Source of the DNA: Candidatus Poribacteria bacterium
GTDB taxonomy: Bacteria > Poribacteria > WGA-4E > WGA-3G
Assembly: GCA_022822085.1 (NCBI GenBank)
Contig: JAJECK010000141.1
Coordinates: 1 to 59,367 of the forward strand
Reading direction: 5' to 3'
Length of the DNA stretch: 59,367 nt
Part shown: positions 41,570 through 49,621 of the stretch, piece by piece
Layout: the number at the start of each line of letters is the position of its first letter
How positions within the stretch are numbered: position 1 is the stretch's first letter
Program-made: the position numbers and the translations under genes
Notes under the pieces: model-generated
Told to the model about the DNA's origin: nothing
The model's database searches: none
Seen by the model: only the letters and a program-made list of their open reading frames with translations

Positions 41570-41620
41570 GATAAGTTTTTAAGTTACACATTTAATTTAA
41601 GCTGAATAACAGATAACATC

Positions 41621-42520
41621 ATGAAAATTGCAAATGCGCCATGCTCTTGGGGTGTGCTTGAATTTGATCTGCAAGGTAAATCCCCTGACTACACCGAAGT
41701 CCTAAACGAGATGCAGGCAATCGGTTACCGCGGCACCGAATTGGGAGATTGGGGATTTATGCCAACAGACCCCGCACAACTCCGAGACGAACTTGCAGCA
41801 CGCGAGTTAACGCTGTTAGGTGCTTTTGTGCCAGTTGCTTTGGCAGAGGCAGAGAGGCACACAGCGGGTGAGATAGCAGCATTGCAACATGCGCGTCTTT
41901 TGTCAGAAGTGGCGGGTGCCACACCGTTCATCGTGCTGGCAGATGATAACGGCACTATTGAACATCGCACACATAACGCAGGTCGTATCCATCATGAACA
42001 CGGCCTAACGCAGGAGCAGTGGGACACTTTTGTGCGGGGTGTGCATCGGACCGCGCAATCGGTGCGGGAGGAGACGGGACTCCGCACCGTTTTCCACCAT
42101 CATTGTGCAGGCTATGTAGAAACACCAGAGGAAGTGGACACGTTGATGCAACGCACCGATCCGAACCTGGTCGGGTTGTGTTTTGATACGGGACATTACC
42201 GATTCGGTGGTGGTGATCCGCTTGACATCTTTAATCGTCACGCTGAGCGGATATGGCACGTGCATTTCAAGGATTGCCAACCTAATATCGCTGCCCGTTC
42301 TCGTAAAGATGAATGGGACTACTTCAAATCTGTGGAGAACGGTGTTTTTTGTGAATTGGGAAAAGGGGATGTTGATTTTCCAGCGTTCATAGCGGAATTG
42401 CGAAATCGCAACTACGATGGATGGATTGTGGTTGAGCAGGATGTCTTACCGGGAATGGGAAGTCCATATCAGAGTGCAAAACGGAATTACCACTATCTGA
42501 GTTCAATCATCACAAAATGA
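41621..42520 (+). CDS. iolE: Inosose dehydratase-like sugar isomerase (TIM barrel)
   Basis: 299 residues, xylose-isomerase-like TIM barrel. The N-terminus IANAPCSWGVLEFD is typical of myo-inosose-2 dehydratase (IolE). Metal and acid residues lie in VFHHHCAGYVETPEE, GLCFDTGHYRFGGGD, WHVHFKDC and the terminal WIVVEQDVL. It would dehydrate 2-keto-myo-inositol. Base composition is clearly richer in G+C than the preceding genes, marking the right edge of the accessory region. It overlaps the next gene by 4 bp (ATGA). Related sugar-phosphate isomerases have other substrates, so the exact one is an inference. Confidence 0.83.
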   Translation: MKIANAPCSWGVLEFDLQGKSPDYTEVLNEMQAIGYRGTELGDWGFMPTDPAQLRDELAARELTLLGAFVPVALAEAERHTAGEIAALQHARLLSEVAGATPFIVLADDNGTIEHRTHNAGRIHHEHGLTQEQWDTFVRGVHRTAQSVREETGLRTVFHHHCAGYVETPEEVDTLMQRTDPNLVGLCFDTGHYRFGGGDPLDIFNRHAERIWHVHFKDCQPNIAARSRKDEWDYFKSVENGVFCELGKGDVDFPAFIAELRNRNYDGWIVVEQDVLPGMGSPYQSAKRNYHYLSSIITK

Positions 42521-43539
42521 ACACACCATCAAAAGTCGGTGTCGGTGTAATCGGAACGGGACGCATCGGCAAACTCCACATTGAACATCTATCCCAGAAT
42601 ATACCTGAAGCAGATCTCGTAGCAATATGCAGTTTAGACACTGAAACAGCAGCATCCCTTGCCGAACAGTTCAAAATCCCTACGATAACCACCGATTATC
42701 TCACTCTCATATCAAATTCACAGATTGATGCTGTGATAGTAGCATCTTCAACGGATACACACGTTGAGATATGTCAAGCAGCTGCTGCAGCAGGTAAACA
42801 CATATTTTGTGAGAAACCGATAGCCTTAGCGTTGGGCCAGATTGATGAAACCTTAGCATCCGTTGAAGACGCAGCAGTGAAGTTTCAAATTGGGTTCAAT
42901 CGTAGGTTTGATAAGAACTTTATGCAGGTTCGTGAGGCAATAGTCTCTGGTGAGATAGGGGAACCACACATTTTACGCATCACAAGTCGCGATCCTGCCC
43001 CTCCACCGATAGAATATGTCAAAATATCGGGTGGGATGTTCCTTGACATGACAATACACGATTTTGATATGGCACGGTATCTGATCAGTGGTGAAGTAGA
43101 CGAGATCTACGCTGTAGGAGATGTGCGGACTGATCCGAGAATCGGTAAGGTGGGAGACATTGACACTGCGGTAGTTACACTGCGGTTTCAAAACGGAGTA
43201 CTTGCGACCATTGATAATAGCAGACAGGCTGTTTATGGATATGATCAACGGGTTGAGGTGTTCGGTTCAAAAGGAATGATTTCGGCTGGGAATCCGTTGA
43301 CTAATACGGTAAATATCAGTGGTAGTGAAGGGAGTCGGACTGCATCGCCACCATATTTCTTTGTGGAACGTTACAAGGCGGCATATCTATCGGAGATGCA
43401 GGCGTTTATTCGTTGCATAACTGAGGATACAGAGTCTGCTGTTACTGGTGAAGATGGTCGTGTGCCTATTGTGATGGGGTATGCTGCATTAAAATCGCTT
43501 CGTGAAAACCGTCCTGTTCCTTTATCTGAAATCTCGTAG
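42517..43539 (+). CDS. Gfo/Idh/MocA oxidoreductase, inositol 2-dehydrogenase-like
   Basis: 340 residues. The N-terminal NAD-binding fold has VGVIGTGRIGKLHIEHL; the active-site segment is HIFCEKPIAL, and the catalytic SGGMFLDMTIHDFDMARYL contains the conserved Asp and His. GFNRRFDKNFMQVREAI is typical of myo-inositol dehydrogenases (IolG). With IolE it would give the first two steps of inositol catabolism, since the product of this enzyme is the IolE substrate. Overlap of the two genes by 4 bp supports joint action. Confidence 0.84.
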   Translation: MNTPSKVGVGVIGTGRIGKLHIEHLSQNIPEADLVAICSLDTETAASLAEQFKIPTITTDYLTLISNSQIDAVIVASSTDTHVEICQAAAAAGKHIFCEKPIALALGQIDETLASVEDAAVKFQIGFNRRFDKNFMQVREAIVSGEIGEPHILRITSRDPAPPPIEYVKISGGMFLDMTIHDFDMARYLISGEVDEIYAVGDVRTDPRIGKVGDIDTAVVTLRFQNGVLATIDNSRQAVYGYDQRVEVFGSKGMISAGNPLTNTVNISGSEGSRTASPPYFFVERYKAAYLSEMQAFIRCITEDTESAVTGEDGRVPIVMGYAALKSLRENRPVPLSEIS

Positions 43540-43551
43540 TTACATACAATC

Positions 43552-44283
43552 CTATTCGTGGCCACCAACTTCGCCAACTTCAATTTCAATCTCATCACGA
43601 TTACGGATACGCTCAACAAGACCGTCGCGGATATCCACAATACGATCAGATACATCCAACATTTTTAGGTCGTGTGTTGCTGAAATTACGGTGACACCTT
43701 GTTTTAAGTTAAGCTGCTTAATCAAGTCAATAATCTCGCGTCCGGTGATTGTATCAAGATTTGCAGTGGGTTCATCAGCAAGGACAATACTGGGATCGTT
43801 TGCAAGTGCTCTGGCAATAGCAACGCGTTGACGTTGCCCCCCAGAGAGCTCATCGGGTAGATGATACATTCTATCTCCTAACCCAACCATATCTAATAAT
43901 TTCTCTGCTTTTTCATTTCGTTCTTTATCAGGGATGCCTGCAAAAATCATCGGTAGTGTAACATTGCCGTGTGCTGTGCGAACATTCAACAGGTTGTAAC
44001 TCTGGAAGATATAACCGACTCGGTGGCATCGAAACGCTGCAATTTGCCTTTGCGATAGATGCGACATGTTCTGTCCATCAATGTATACCTCTCCCTCAGT
44101 GGGACGGTCAAGTGCACCAATCATATTGAATAGCGTGGATTTACCGGAGCCTGAGGGGCCCATCAACGAAATATATTCTCCGCGTTCGATTTCAATGTTG
44201 ATGCCATCCAAAGCGCGAAGCACGTTTGAACCCATACGATATTCTTTGACGACATCCTCAGTTTTTACAACTATGTCTGGCAT
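43552..44283 (-). CDS. ABC transporter ATP-binding protein (LolD/MacB type)
   Basis: 243 residues, a complete ATPase: Walker A GPSGSGKST, Q-loop in YIFQSYNLL, signature LSGGQRQRVAIARAL, Walker B VLADEPTANLD and H-loop ISATHD. The closest group is the MacB/LolD/FtsE type, which works with FtsX-like permeases to do mechanical work or extrude substrates across the periplasm. The partner permease is 36 bp upstream on the same strand. It is convergent with the dehydrogenase gene, with only 12 bp between. Confidence 0.92.
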   Translation of the reverse strand: MPDIVVKTEDVVKEYRMGSNVLRALDGINIEIERGEYISLMGPSGSGKSTLFNMIGALDRPTEGEVYIDGQNMSHLSQRQIAAFRCHRVGYIFQSYNLLNVRTAHGNVTLPMIFAGIPDKERNEKAEKLLDMVGLGDRMYHLPDELSGGQRQRVAIARALANDPSIVLADEPTANLDTITGREIIDLIKQLNLKQGVTVISATHDLKMLDVSDRIVDIRDGLVERIRNRDEIEIEVGEVGGHE

Positions 44284-44319
44284 AGTAAGTCCTTATTTAT
44301 TAGATATTGTGTATATTGT

Positions 44320-44997
44320 TCAAACTTCTGTCCGCATTGCTTCGGCTGGTGGAAGTTTGGCGGCACGCCAAGCCGGAAAAGACGAACCGATAATTGCCAA
44401 AATCATCCCAAGAATACAACCGAATAGAATCAGTAATAGCACACCCAGTTGAAACGCTCCATTCTCATGTTGCGCAGGCAATAAAGGAAAATAAAAGAAG
44501 AGATCAAGTCCATAGTTTTTCAATCCTAAAATAACTGCTCCCAACAAACCGATGAGGGCACCGATCAACGCCCCAGCAAACCCTTGGAACCCCGATTCGA
44601 GTAAGAACAGCCGCACCACAAATCCATCTAATGCTCCGAGACATTTCATCGTCCCGATTTCACGGAAACGTTCTGTCACTGCCATAAGCATCGAGTTTGC
44701 AATTCCCACAACACAAACTATCAGTGACATAATGATGAGCCAGATATCCTTCGTGGAAATTCCTTGTTCTGCTGCTTCGTCAAGATTTGTAATCGCAGAA
44801 CTTCTGCCGCTCTCCTGTAAGGCAAGTTCTATTTCATTATTTGTCCAAACGGAAACGAGAAATGCTATTCCGAGTGTGATACCGGCTGTTGTGATAATAG
44901 AACGTCCAAATCGAATTTTTAGGCTTTGAAAACTTATCCGTAGCGATTCTACAAATGGAAGATCAATCTGTTCTTCAATAGGTGTTTGCTGCTGCAA
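44320..44997 (-). CDS. Minimal FtsX/MacB-type ABC permease
   Basis: 225 residues from a TTG at 44997, which has AAGGAG 7 nt upstream; the frame is open to 45039 but that start has no site. The first helix (IITTAGITLGIAFLVSVWTN) is followed by only about 40 residues before the FtsX core helices (IWLIIMSLIVCVVGIANSML, MAVTERFREIGTMKCLGALD, VLLLILFGCILGMILAIIGS) and the end AAKLPPAEAMRTEV. The large periplasmic domain of MacB is absent, so this is a four-helix minimal permease. It pairs with the ATPase just downstream. Confidence 0.85.
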   Translation of the reverse strand: MQQQTPIEEQIDLPFVESLRISFQSLKIRFGRSIITTAGITLGIAFLVSVWTNNEIELALQESGRSSAITNLDEAAEQGISTKDIWLIIMSLIVCVVGIANSMLMAVTERFREIGTMKCLGALDGFVVRLFLLESGFQGFAGALIGALIGLLGAVILGLKNYGLDLFFYFPLLPAQHENGAFQLGVLLLILFGCILGMILAIIGSSFPAWRAAKLPPAEAMRTEV

Positions 44998-45069
44998 ATT
45001 TATGACTCCTTGAAATATAATAATATGCGATTGTAGCATATATGCAAATTCAGGTCAAGTTCTGTAAAT

Positions 45070-45141
45070 TATAGTAAAATCCAAAAATATATGCACACTT
45101 TTGGTCCTTGGAACTTAAACAGCCTTATTGGACTGTGCTGT
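45070..45141. repeat. Dispersed repeat, inverted copy of 21053-21121
   Basis: ATTATAGTAAAATCC, ATATGCACACTTTTGGT and GGACTGTGCTGT are, read on the other strand, the same sequence as at 21053-21121. It begins the 820-bp intergenic repeat cluster between the permease and WD40 genes. Confidence 0.6.
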
Positions 45142-45178
45142 AGCATAAACTTCCTAGTGGATAGTCCATTCTAATCTT

Positions 45179-45260
45179 GTAGGTCGGGTAGAGGCACGAA
45201 ACCCGACTTTCTTTATGATAAGTGGCTGCATGTCAGGTTTCGTGCCTCTACCCGACCTAC
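45179..45260. repeat. GTAGGTCGGG palindromic repeat, copy 2
   Basis: Arms GTAGGTCGGGTAGAGGCACG and CGTGCCTCTACCCGACCTAC form a perfect 20-bp stem. The loop carries further copies (AAACCCGACTT, TGTCAGGTTT). It is related to the unit at 14673-14749. Confidence 0.78.
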
Positions 45261-45309
45261 AAAGTTAGTGTAGACACAGCACTAGAGCGTATCTCATAAA
45301 TCACTTGTA

Positions 45310-45524
45310 GGGGCGGGGTCTCCCCGCCCTATAGGCGTCAATTTAGCGGAGATTTAAAGGTAGCAGGCACACGCCGTGTGCTGTCCGCAAGCGAAAAGAT
45401 CACAGCACACGGCGTCCGTGGACTACTTACTGAATACTATTATCGTGAACGGCACACGGAGTGTGCCTACTACTTTGCGGACATATTCTTAAATTGACGC
45501 CTATGGGGCGGGGTCTCCCCGCCC
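45310..45524. repeat. Two direct copies of a GC-rich palindrome
   Basis: GGGGCGGGGTCTCCCCGCCC occurs at 45310-45329 and again at 45505-45524, immediately on either side of the inner element. Each copy is a near-palindrome. They may be a long target duplication created by the inner element or a pre-existing repeat pair. Confidence 0.72.
45331..45504. mobile_element. Nested 174-bp element with perfect 15-bp inverted ends
   Basis: Ends ATAGGCGTCAATTTA (45331-45345) and TAAATTGACGCCTAT (45490-45504) are perfect inverted repeats. Inside are complementary segments CACACGCCGTGTGCTGT and ACAGCACACGGCGT, and a third related CACACGGAGTGTGCC, so the element can fold into a long structure. It sits inside the larger MITE, showing a later insertion. 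Confidence 0.68.
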
Positions 45525-45799
45525 GTTTAGAAGAATCCTTTCTACTATATAGGGACGAGGTAACCTCGCCCCTGCGATGAAGGTGTCCTATTATGATTTA
45601 TGAGATATACTGTACTTAACTTAATTTTCATATAAGGGGAATACGTAAGTCCTGGATTCAACTATAATATTACATTTGGAGAGATATACGTCAAACCTAT
45701 ATATAAGTTGAAAACACCGAACATTTTCATATCTAAATTGTTCGTAATAATATTAACAAATTTGTTTGAAGCAGTCAAGAGGTTTGGAGATCATGAGTA

Positions 45800-45828
45800 T
45801 TGTTTAATTGATTTATGTGTGTTATAGT
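45800..45828 (+). promoter_or_regulatory. Promoter of the WD40 gene
   Basis: TTGTTT (45800-45805), 17-nt spacer, TATAGT (45823-45828), 32 bp upstream of the ATG, with GAAAGGAAAT as ribosome binding site. Confidence 0.5.
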
Positions 45829-45860
45829 AACAATTGATTTTATGAAAGGAAATAATCTTA

Positions 45861-46778
45861 ATGAATACAGAAATAGAACAAGAAATACCCCGAGCGGAGT
45901 TACCAGAGGGTGCCAAATTTCGTTTTGGTAAAAGTAGTATTACAGGGAATATAGCGTTTTCACCTGACGGGACTCAACTTGCTGTTGCGGGTGATATTGG
46001 CACGTGGATTTATGATGCAAAATCGGGTGAGGAAGTAAGTCTACTGGCAGGACATACAGAGTATGTTTGGAGCGTTGCATATTCTCCGGATGGCGATACA
46101 GTCGCTACTGGTAGTTATGAAGAGATATGGTTATGGGATAGTGACGCGGGACTTCCTAAAGAAACACTTTCAGAACATAGAGATTATGTTAGAGCATTAG
46201 CATATTCACCTGATGGGAATACACTTGCAAGCGGAGGTGCTGATAACATTGGTATACTGTGGGATGTTTCCACAAATGAAGCGAAGGCTACACTCAAAGG
46301 ACATTCGGGATCAATTAGGAGTATTACATATTCACCTGATGGTAGCACGATTGCAACTGCAAGTTCAGACGAGACGGTGATTTTGTGGCAAGCAGCGACG
46401 GGTCAATCTAAAACAATACTCAAAGGGCATACACATGTTGTCAATTCAGTGGCGTTCTCACCTGATGGTGCAAACATCGTAACTGGGAGTTCAGATGGTA
46501 CTGTCAGGTTATGGGATGCATTCAATGTCCGAAAGAAAAACACACTGGTAGATTTTAAGTTTTATATTTGGGGAGTTACTTACTCGCCAGATGGCAACAC
46601 AATTGCAATTGGTGGGAGAGATGGAACAGTACGGATTGTGGATGCTGTTAATGGAAGTACTTCACAAGAGTTCAAAGGTCACATTGGATCTGTAAGAAGT
46701 ATCGCCTATTCACCTGATGGCAGCACAATCGCCAGTGGAAGTGAAGATCATTCTGTGCTTCTATGGAATGTTGACTAA
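45861..46778 (+). CDS. WD40-repeat protein, seven blades
   Basis: 305 residues consisting almost wholly of WD40 repeats. Seven copies of the A/T-(Y/F)-S-P-D-G motif are spaced about 42 residues apart (AFSPDGTQLAVAG, AYSPDGDTVATGS, AYSPDGNTLASGG, TYSPDGSTIATAS, AFSPDGANIVTGS, TYSPDGNTIAIGG, AYSPDGSTIASGS), most followed by xxLWD or equivalents. Seven blades make one closed propeller. No signal peptide and no fused effector domain: a cytoplasmic scaffold. Partners are unknown; it stands alone, convergent with RNase J. Confidence 0.85.
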   Translation: MNTEIEQEIPRAELPEGAKFRFGKSSITGNIAFSPDGTQLAVAGDIGTWIYDAKSGEEVSLLAGHTEYVWSVAYSPDGDTVATGSYEEIWLWDSDAGLPKETLSEHRDYVRALAYSPDGNTLASGGADNIGILWDVSTNEAKATLKGHSGSIRSITYSPDGSTIATASSDETVILWQAATGQSKTILKGHTHVVNSVAFSPDGANIVTGSSDGTVRLWDAFNVRKKNTLVDFKFYIWGVTYSPDGNTIAIGGRDGTVRIVDAVNGSTSQEFKGHIGSVRSIAYSPDGSTIASGSEDHSVLLWNVD

Positions 46779-46814
46779 TAGCGTATCTGCATTAGAATTC
46801 ATTAAATACTTGTT

Positions 46815-48539
46815 CTAAACCCGCATAACAACAGGTAGAACTAACGGACTCCGCTGCATCTGTTTTGCAAACAATTTGCGGAGTGTAATACGAATCTCAT
46901 CTTGGACTATTTCTGTTTCTTGTTTCTGTTCGTTTGTGAGGTTATCAATGACGTTGCGAGTAATCTCTTTTGCTTCGTTGATGAGCTCTTCTGACTCGTC
47001 TATATAAACAAAACCTCGAGAAATAATTTCGGGTTCAGTAGCCATTGCACTACCATCGCTGTGTAGCACGATGATAGGAATTACCATTCCATCTTGTGAT
47101 AGTTGGATTCTGTCTCTTAGAACAATATCCTCAAGTTCTATTTCAGGTTTTCCATCTACCAAGACTCTTCCAGAACGGCCTTGTCGTTCAAACACTTCAC
47201 AGGACTCAGATGTGAGTTGGATAAGTTCTCCATCTTCTGCGACATTTATGTTTTCTCTCGGTATACCGACAGATTCAGCAAGTTCAGCATGGCGGACAAG
47301 GTTCTGATATTCTCCGTGTATAGGAACGAAAAACTTTGGTTGCAGCAGATTTAGCATGAGTTTCAGGTCTTCACTGGAACCGTGTCCAGAAACATGGACA
47401 TTTGCATTGCGTTCATGGAATATGTTCACACCACGTCTTAGTAAATGGTTGATAACATTACCTACTGATTTCTCGTTACCAGGTATAATTCGCGCAGAAA
47501 TAACAACCGTATCGTTAGGTTCAACATTCAAAAATGGGTGGTTGTCAAGGGCAATCAACGCCATAGCTGACCGAGGTTCACCTTGGCTCCCTGTGCTTAA
47601 GATAACTATCTCATGGGGTTTGAACATTGGTGCATCTTTTGCATCAATTAGGTAATCAGGATTTATTTTAAGATGACCGAGTTCCGTAGCAATGCGTATA
47701 TTATTGATAAGGGAACGTCCAGTAACTGCAACGAGCCTGCGATGTTTCATTGCCAAATCTACAAATTGTTGGATACGGTGTAGACTGGAAGAAAAAGTGC
47801 AAAGATACAATCTTTGTTCAGTTTTCTGAAAAATATTGTCAATGGAATCATAGATACTCCGTTCAGACGGAGTTTGCCCAATCCAGTTTGCATTAGTGCT
47901 ATCAGAGAGCAGCAACTGAACTCCCTCAGCACCTAAACGTGCAAAAGTTGGAATATCTGTCAACTTTCCGTCGATTGGCGTTCCATCAAACTTGAAATCA
48001 CCTGTGTGGACAACAACCCCAACAGGCGTTTGAAGTGCTATAGCGACTGAATCTGGTATGCTGTGGGTAACATGAATGAACTCAGCAGAGAAATCACCTA
48101 AACTAACGTTGTCCCCGGGTGCAATTGCATTCAATGATGCTTTTGTCAACACGCCATACTCTTTCAGTCTACCACTTGCAATAGATAGAGTTAGTTGTGT
48201 CCCATAAACGGGCACATCTACCTGCTGGAGAACATACGCTAATGCCCCGATATGATCCTCGTGCCCGTGTGTGAGTAGAATGGCACGAACTTTTTCTTTT
48301 CTTTCTCTGAGATATTGGATATCAGGAAATATAAGATCAACACCTGGCATATCTGAATTTGGCAGCATAAAACCGGTATCTATGACAATAATGTCATTTT
48401 CGGTTTCGTATACCATCATGTTAAGTCCAAATTCGCCTAACCCACCTAATGGAATGATTGAAACTGGAGAACCAATTTCAGTATGATTCTCATGGAATTG
48501 ATTGTTCTGATTATCTGTTTGATATTCGGTATTTGTCAT
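46815..48539 (-). CDS. rnj: Ribonuclease J
   Basis: 574 residues, metallo-beta-lactamase/beta-CASP ribonuclease of the RNase J family, which performs endonucleolytic and 5'-exonucleolytic mRNA decay and rRNA maturation. The zinc motif is ILLTHGHEDHIGAL; VVHTGDFKFDGTP, LLSDSTNANWIG, VILSTGSQGEPRSAMALIA and HVSGHGSSEDLKLML (beta-CASP) are all present. The C-terminal domain (EPEIISRGFVYIDES) is the usual one. The first 25 residues are a polar extension. Confidence 0.95.
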   Translation of the reverse strand: MTNTEYQTDNQNNQFHENHTEIGSPVSIIPLGGLGEFGLNMMVYETENDIIVIDTGFMLPNSDMPGVDLIFPDIQYLRERKEKVRAILLTHGHEDHIGALAYVLQQVDVPVYGTQLTLSIASGRLKEYGVLTKASLNAIAPGDNVSLGDFSAEFIHVTHSIPDSVAIALQTPVGVVVHTGDFKFDGTPIDGKLTDIPTFARLGAEGVQLLLSDSTNANWIGQTPSERSIYDSIDNIFQKTEQRLYLCTFSSSLHRIQQFVDLAMKHRRLVAVTGRSLINNIRIATELGHLKINPDYLIDAKDAPMFKPHEIVILSTGSQGEPRSAMALIALDNHPFLNVEPNDTVVISARIIPGNEKSVGNVINHLLRRGVNIFHERNANVHVSGHGSSEDLKLMLNLLQPKFFVPIHGEYQNLVRHAELAESVGIPRENINVAEDGELIQLTSESCEVFERQGRSGRVLVDGKPEIELEDIVLRDRIQLSQDGMVIPIIVLHSDGSAMATEPEIISRGFVYIDESEELINEAKEITRNVIDNLTNEQKQETEIVQDEIRITLRKLFAKQMQRSPLVLPVVMRV

Positions 48540-48579
48540 ATAATTGTTAAGTTACAGTCAAAAATAGTCTATGGATTCC

Positions 48580-49605
48580 TTATTGCCAATGTAGGTCAAC
48601 ATAGTCATGAGTTGTTGAGGTAATTTGTTTCAAATTTCCAGATTCTACATCTATGATGAAGATTTCACTTGTTCGGCGTCTATTCGAATCTGCACCAATA
48701 AATGCTATCTGTTTACCGTCCGGACTCCATGTAGCGGAACGTCCTTGATATAGGCTGATATTCTGATAGCTTGTAAATCGTCCCTTTTCGACATTAGCGA
48801 TACAGATATCACCTGATGTATAAAATAGTATTTGTTTGCCATCTGGTGACCATTCCTCAATGGCTCCACAAGGTGGTTCATTGAGTTGTAGAAACCAAGA
48901 CCTTCCCATACTGACGACTTCGGGAGCAGCAATTGCCATAACCCCATCGGTAATAAATGCGATCCATTTCCGATCAGGTGACCACTTCGGCCATTGAATT
49001 CCCTCTGGCAACACTTCAATCAACCTTCTATTTGGTTGATTAATCTTTTCTCCTTTTACATCCCAATGTAACCACCCCTGCGCCCAGTATCGTGTACGCC
49101 ATTTACTAATATCACCTTTTACTGGGACCACCCAATTTTCAAGTCTATCTTTGGGTCGGTCGATTTCAACTACAACGAGAACAGCATGGCTCGTGGGGGA
49201 CCACCAGAAATCGTGTATGTTATAGATTTTCTTAAGCAATTGTGTTTTCTCAGATCCATCAGCCCACATCATATATAGAGATTTTGACCCATCCACACCA
49301 GAAATATACGCAATTAATTCTCCATCAGGTGACAATCGTGGTTTGCGCGATAATGCATCATCGGTAAGTCGTTTAAATTCTGTACCATCTGGATTCATGA
49401 TTCCGATATTATACTGATGGAATTCCCACCAATTAGATGTCCCCCGTGCCCTTTCCAACGTACGCGTTGATGCACGGAATCCATCTTCATTTTGTAAGGG
49501 TTCTTTGATAGTGAATACCAATTGTCCTTCATCAGCATGGATAGAAATGACTTTACAAGTCATCAAAACAATAATTATTAGACATATCATATATAGGGTC
49601 CGCAT
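48580..49605 (-). CDS. Exported TolB-like (PD40) beta-propeller protein
   Basis: 341 residues with a signal peptide (TLYMICLIIIVLMTCKVISI, cleavage near HADEG). Repeated PD40 motifs are KPRLSPDGELIAYIS, WPKWSPDRKWIAFIT, IEEWSPDGKQILFYT and SATWSPDGKQIAFIG. It is a periplasmic propeller like TolB or the N-terminal half of DPP-type proteins, but without a peptidase or Pal-binding domain. Function is unknown. It is 16 bp downstream of leuS on the same strand. Confidence 0.8.
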   Translation of the reverse strand: MRTLYMICLIIIVLMTCKVISIHADEGQLVFTIKEPLQNEDGFRASTRTLERARGTSNWWEFHQYNIGIMNPDGTEFKRLTDDALSRKPRLSPDGELIAYISGVDGSKSLYMMWADGSEKTQLLKKIYNIHDFWWSPTSHAVLVVVEIDRPKDRLENWVVPVKGDISKWRTRYWAQGWLHWDVKGEKINQPNRRLIEVLPEGIQWPKWSPDRKWIAFITDGVMAIAAPEVVSMGRSWFLQLNEPPCGAIEEWSPDGKQILFYTSGDICIANVEKGRFTSYQNISLYQGRSATWSPDGKQIAFIGADSNRRRTSEIFIIDVESGNLKQITSTTHDYVDLHWQ

Positions 49606-49621
49606 AAGTCCACCGTAATCT

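Larger units (their letters stand above)
45285..45612. mobile_element. MITE with ends like the IS5-type element at 54018
   Basis: The left end GAGCGTATCTCATAAATCA and the right end, read inverted, CAGTATATCTCATAAATCA are inverted repeats flanked by TA on both sides. The sequence CAGCGTATCCCATAAAT at the end of the decayed IS5-type transposase gene (54018-54034) differs from the left end at only two of 17 positions. The element has no coding capacity and contains a second element (45331-45504), two GC-rich palindromes and an ACGAGGTAACCTCG hairpin. Confidence 0.66.
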
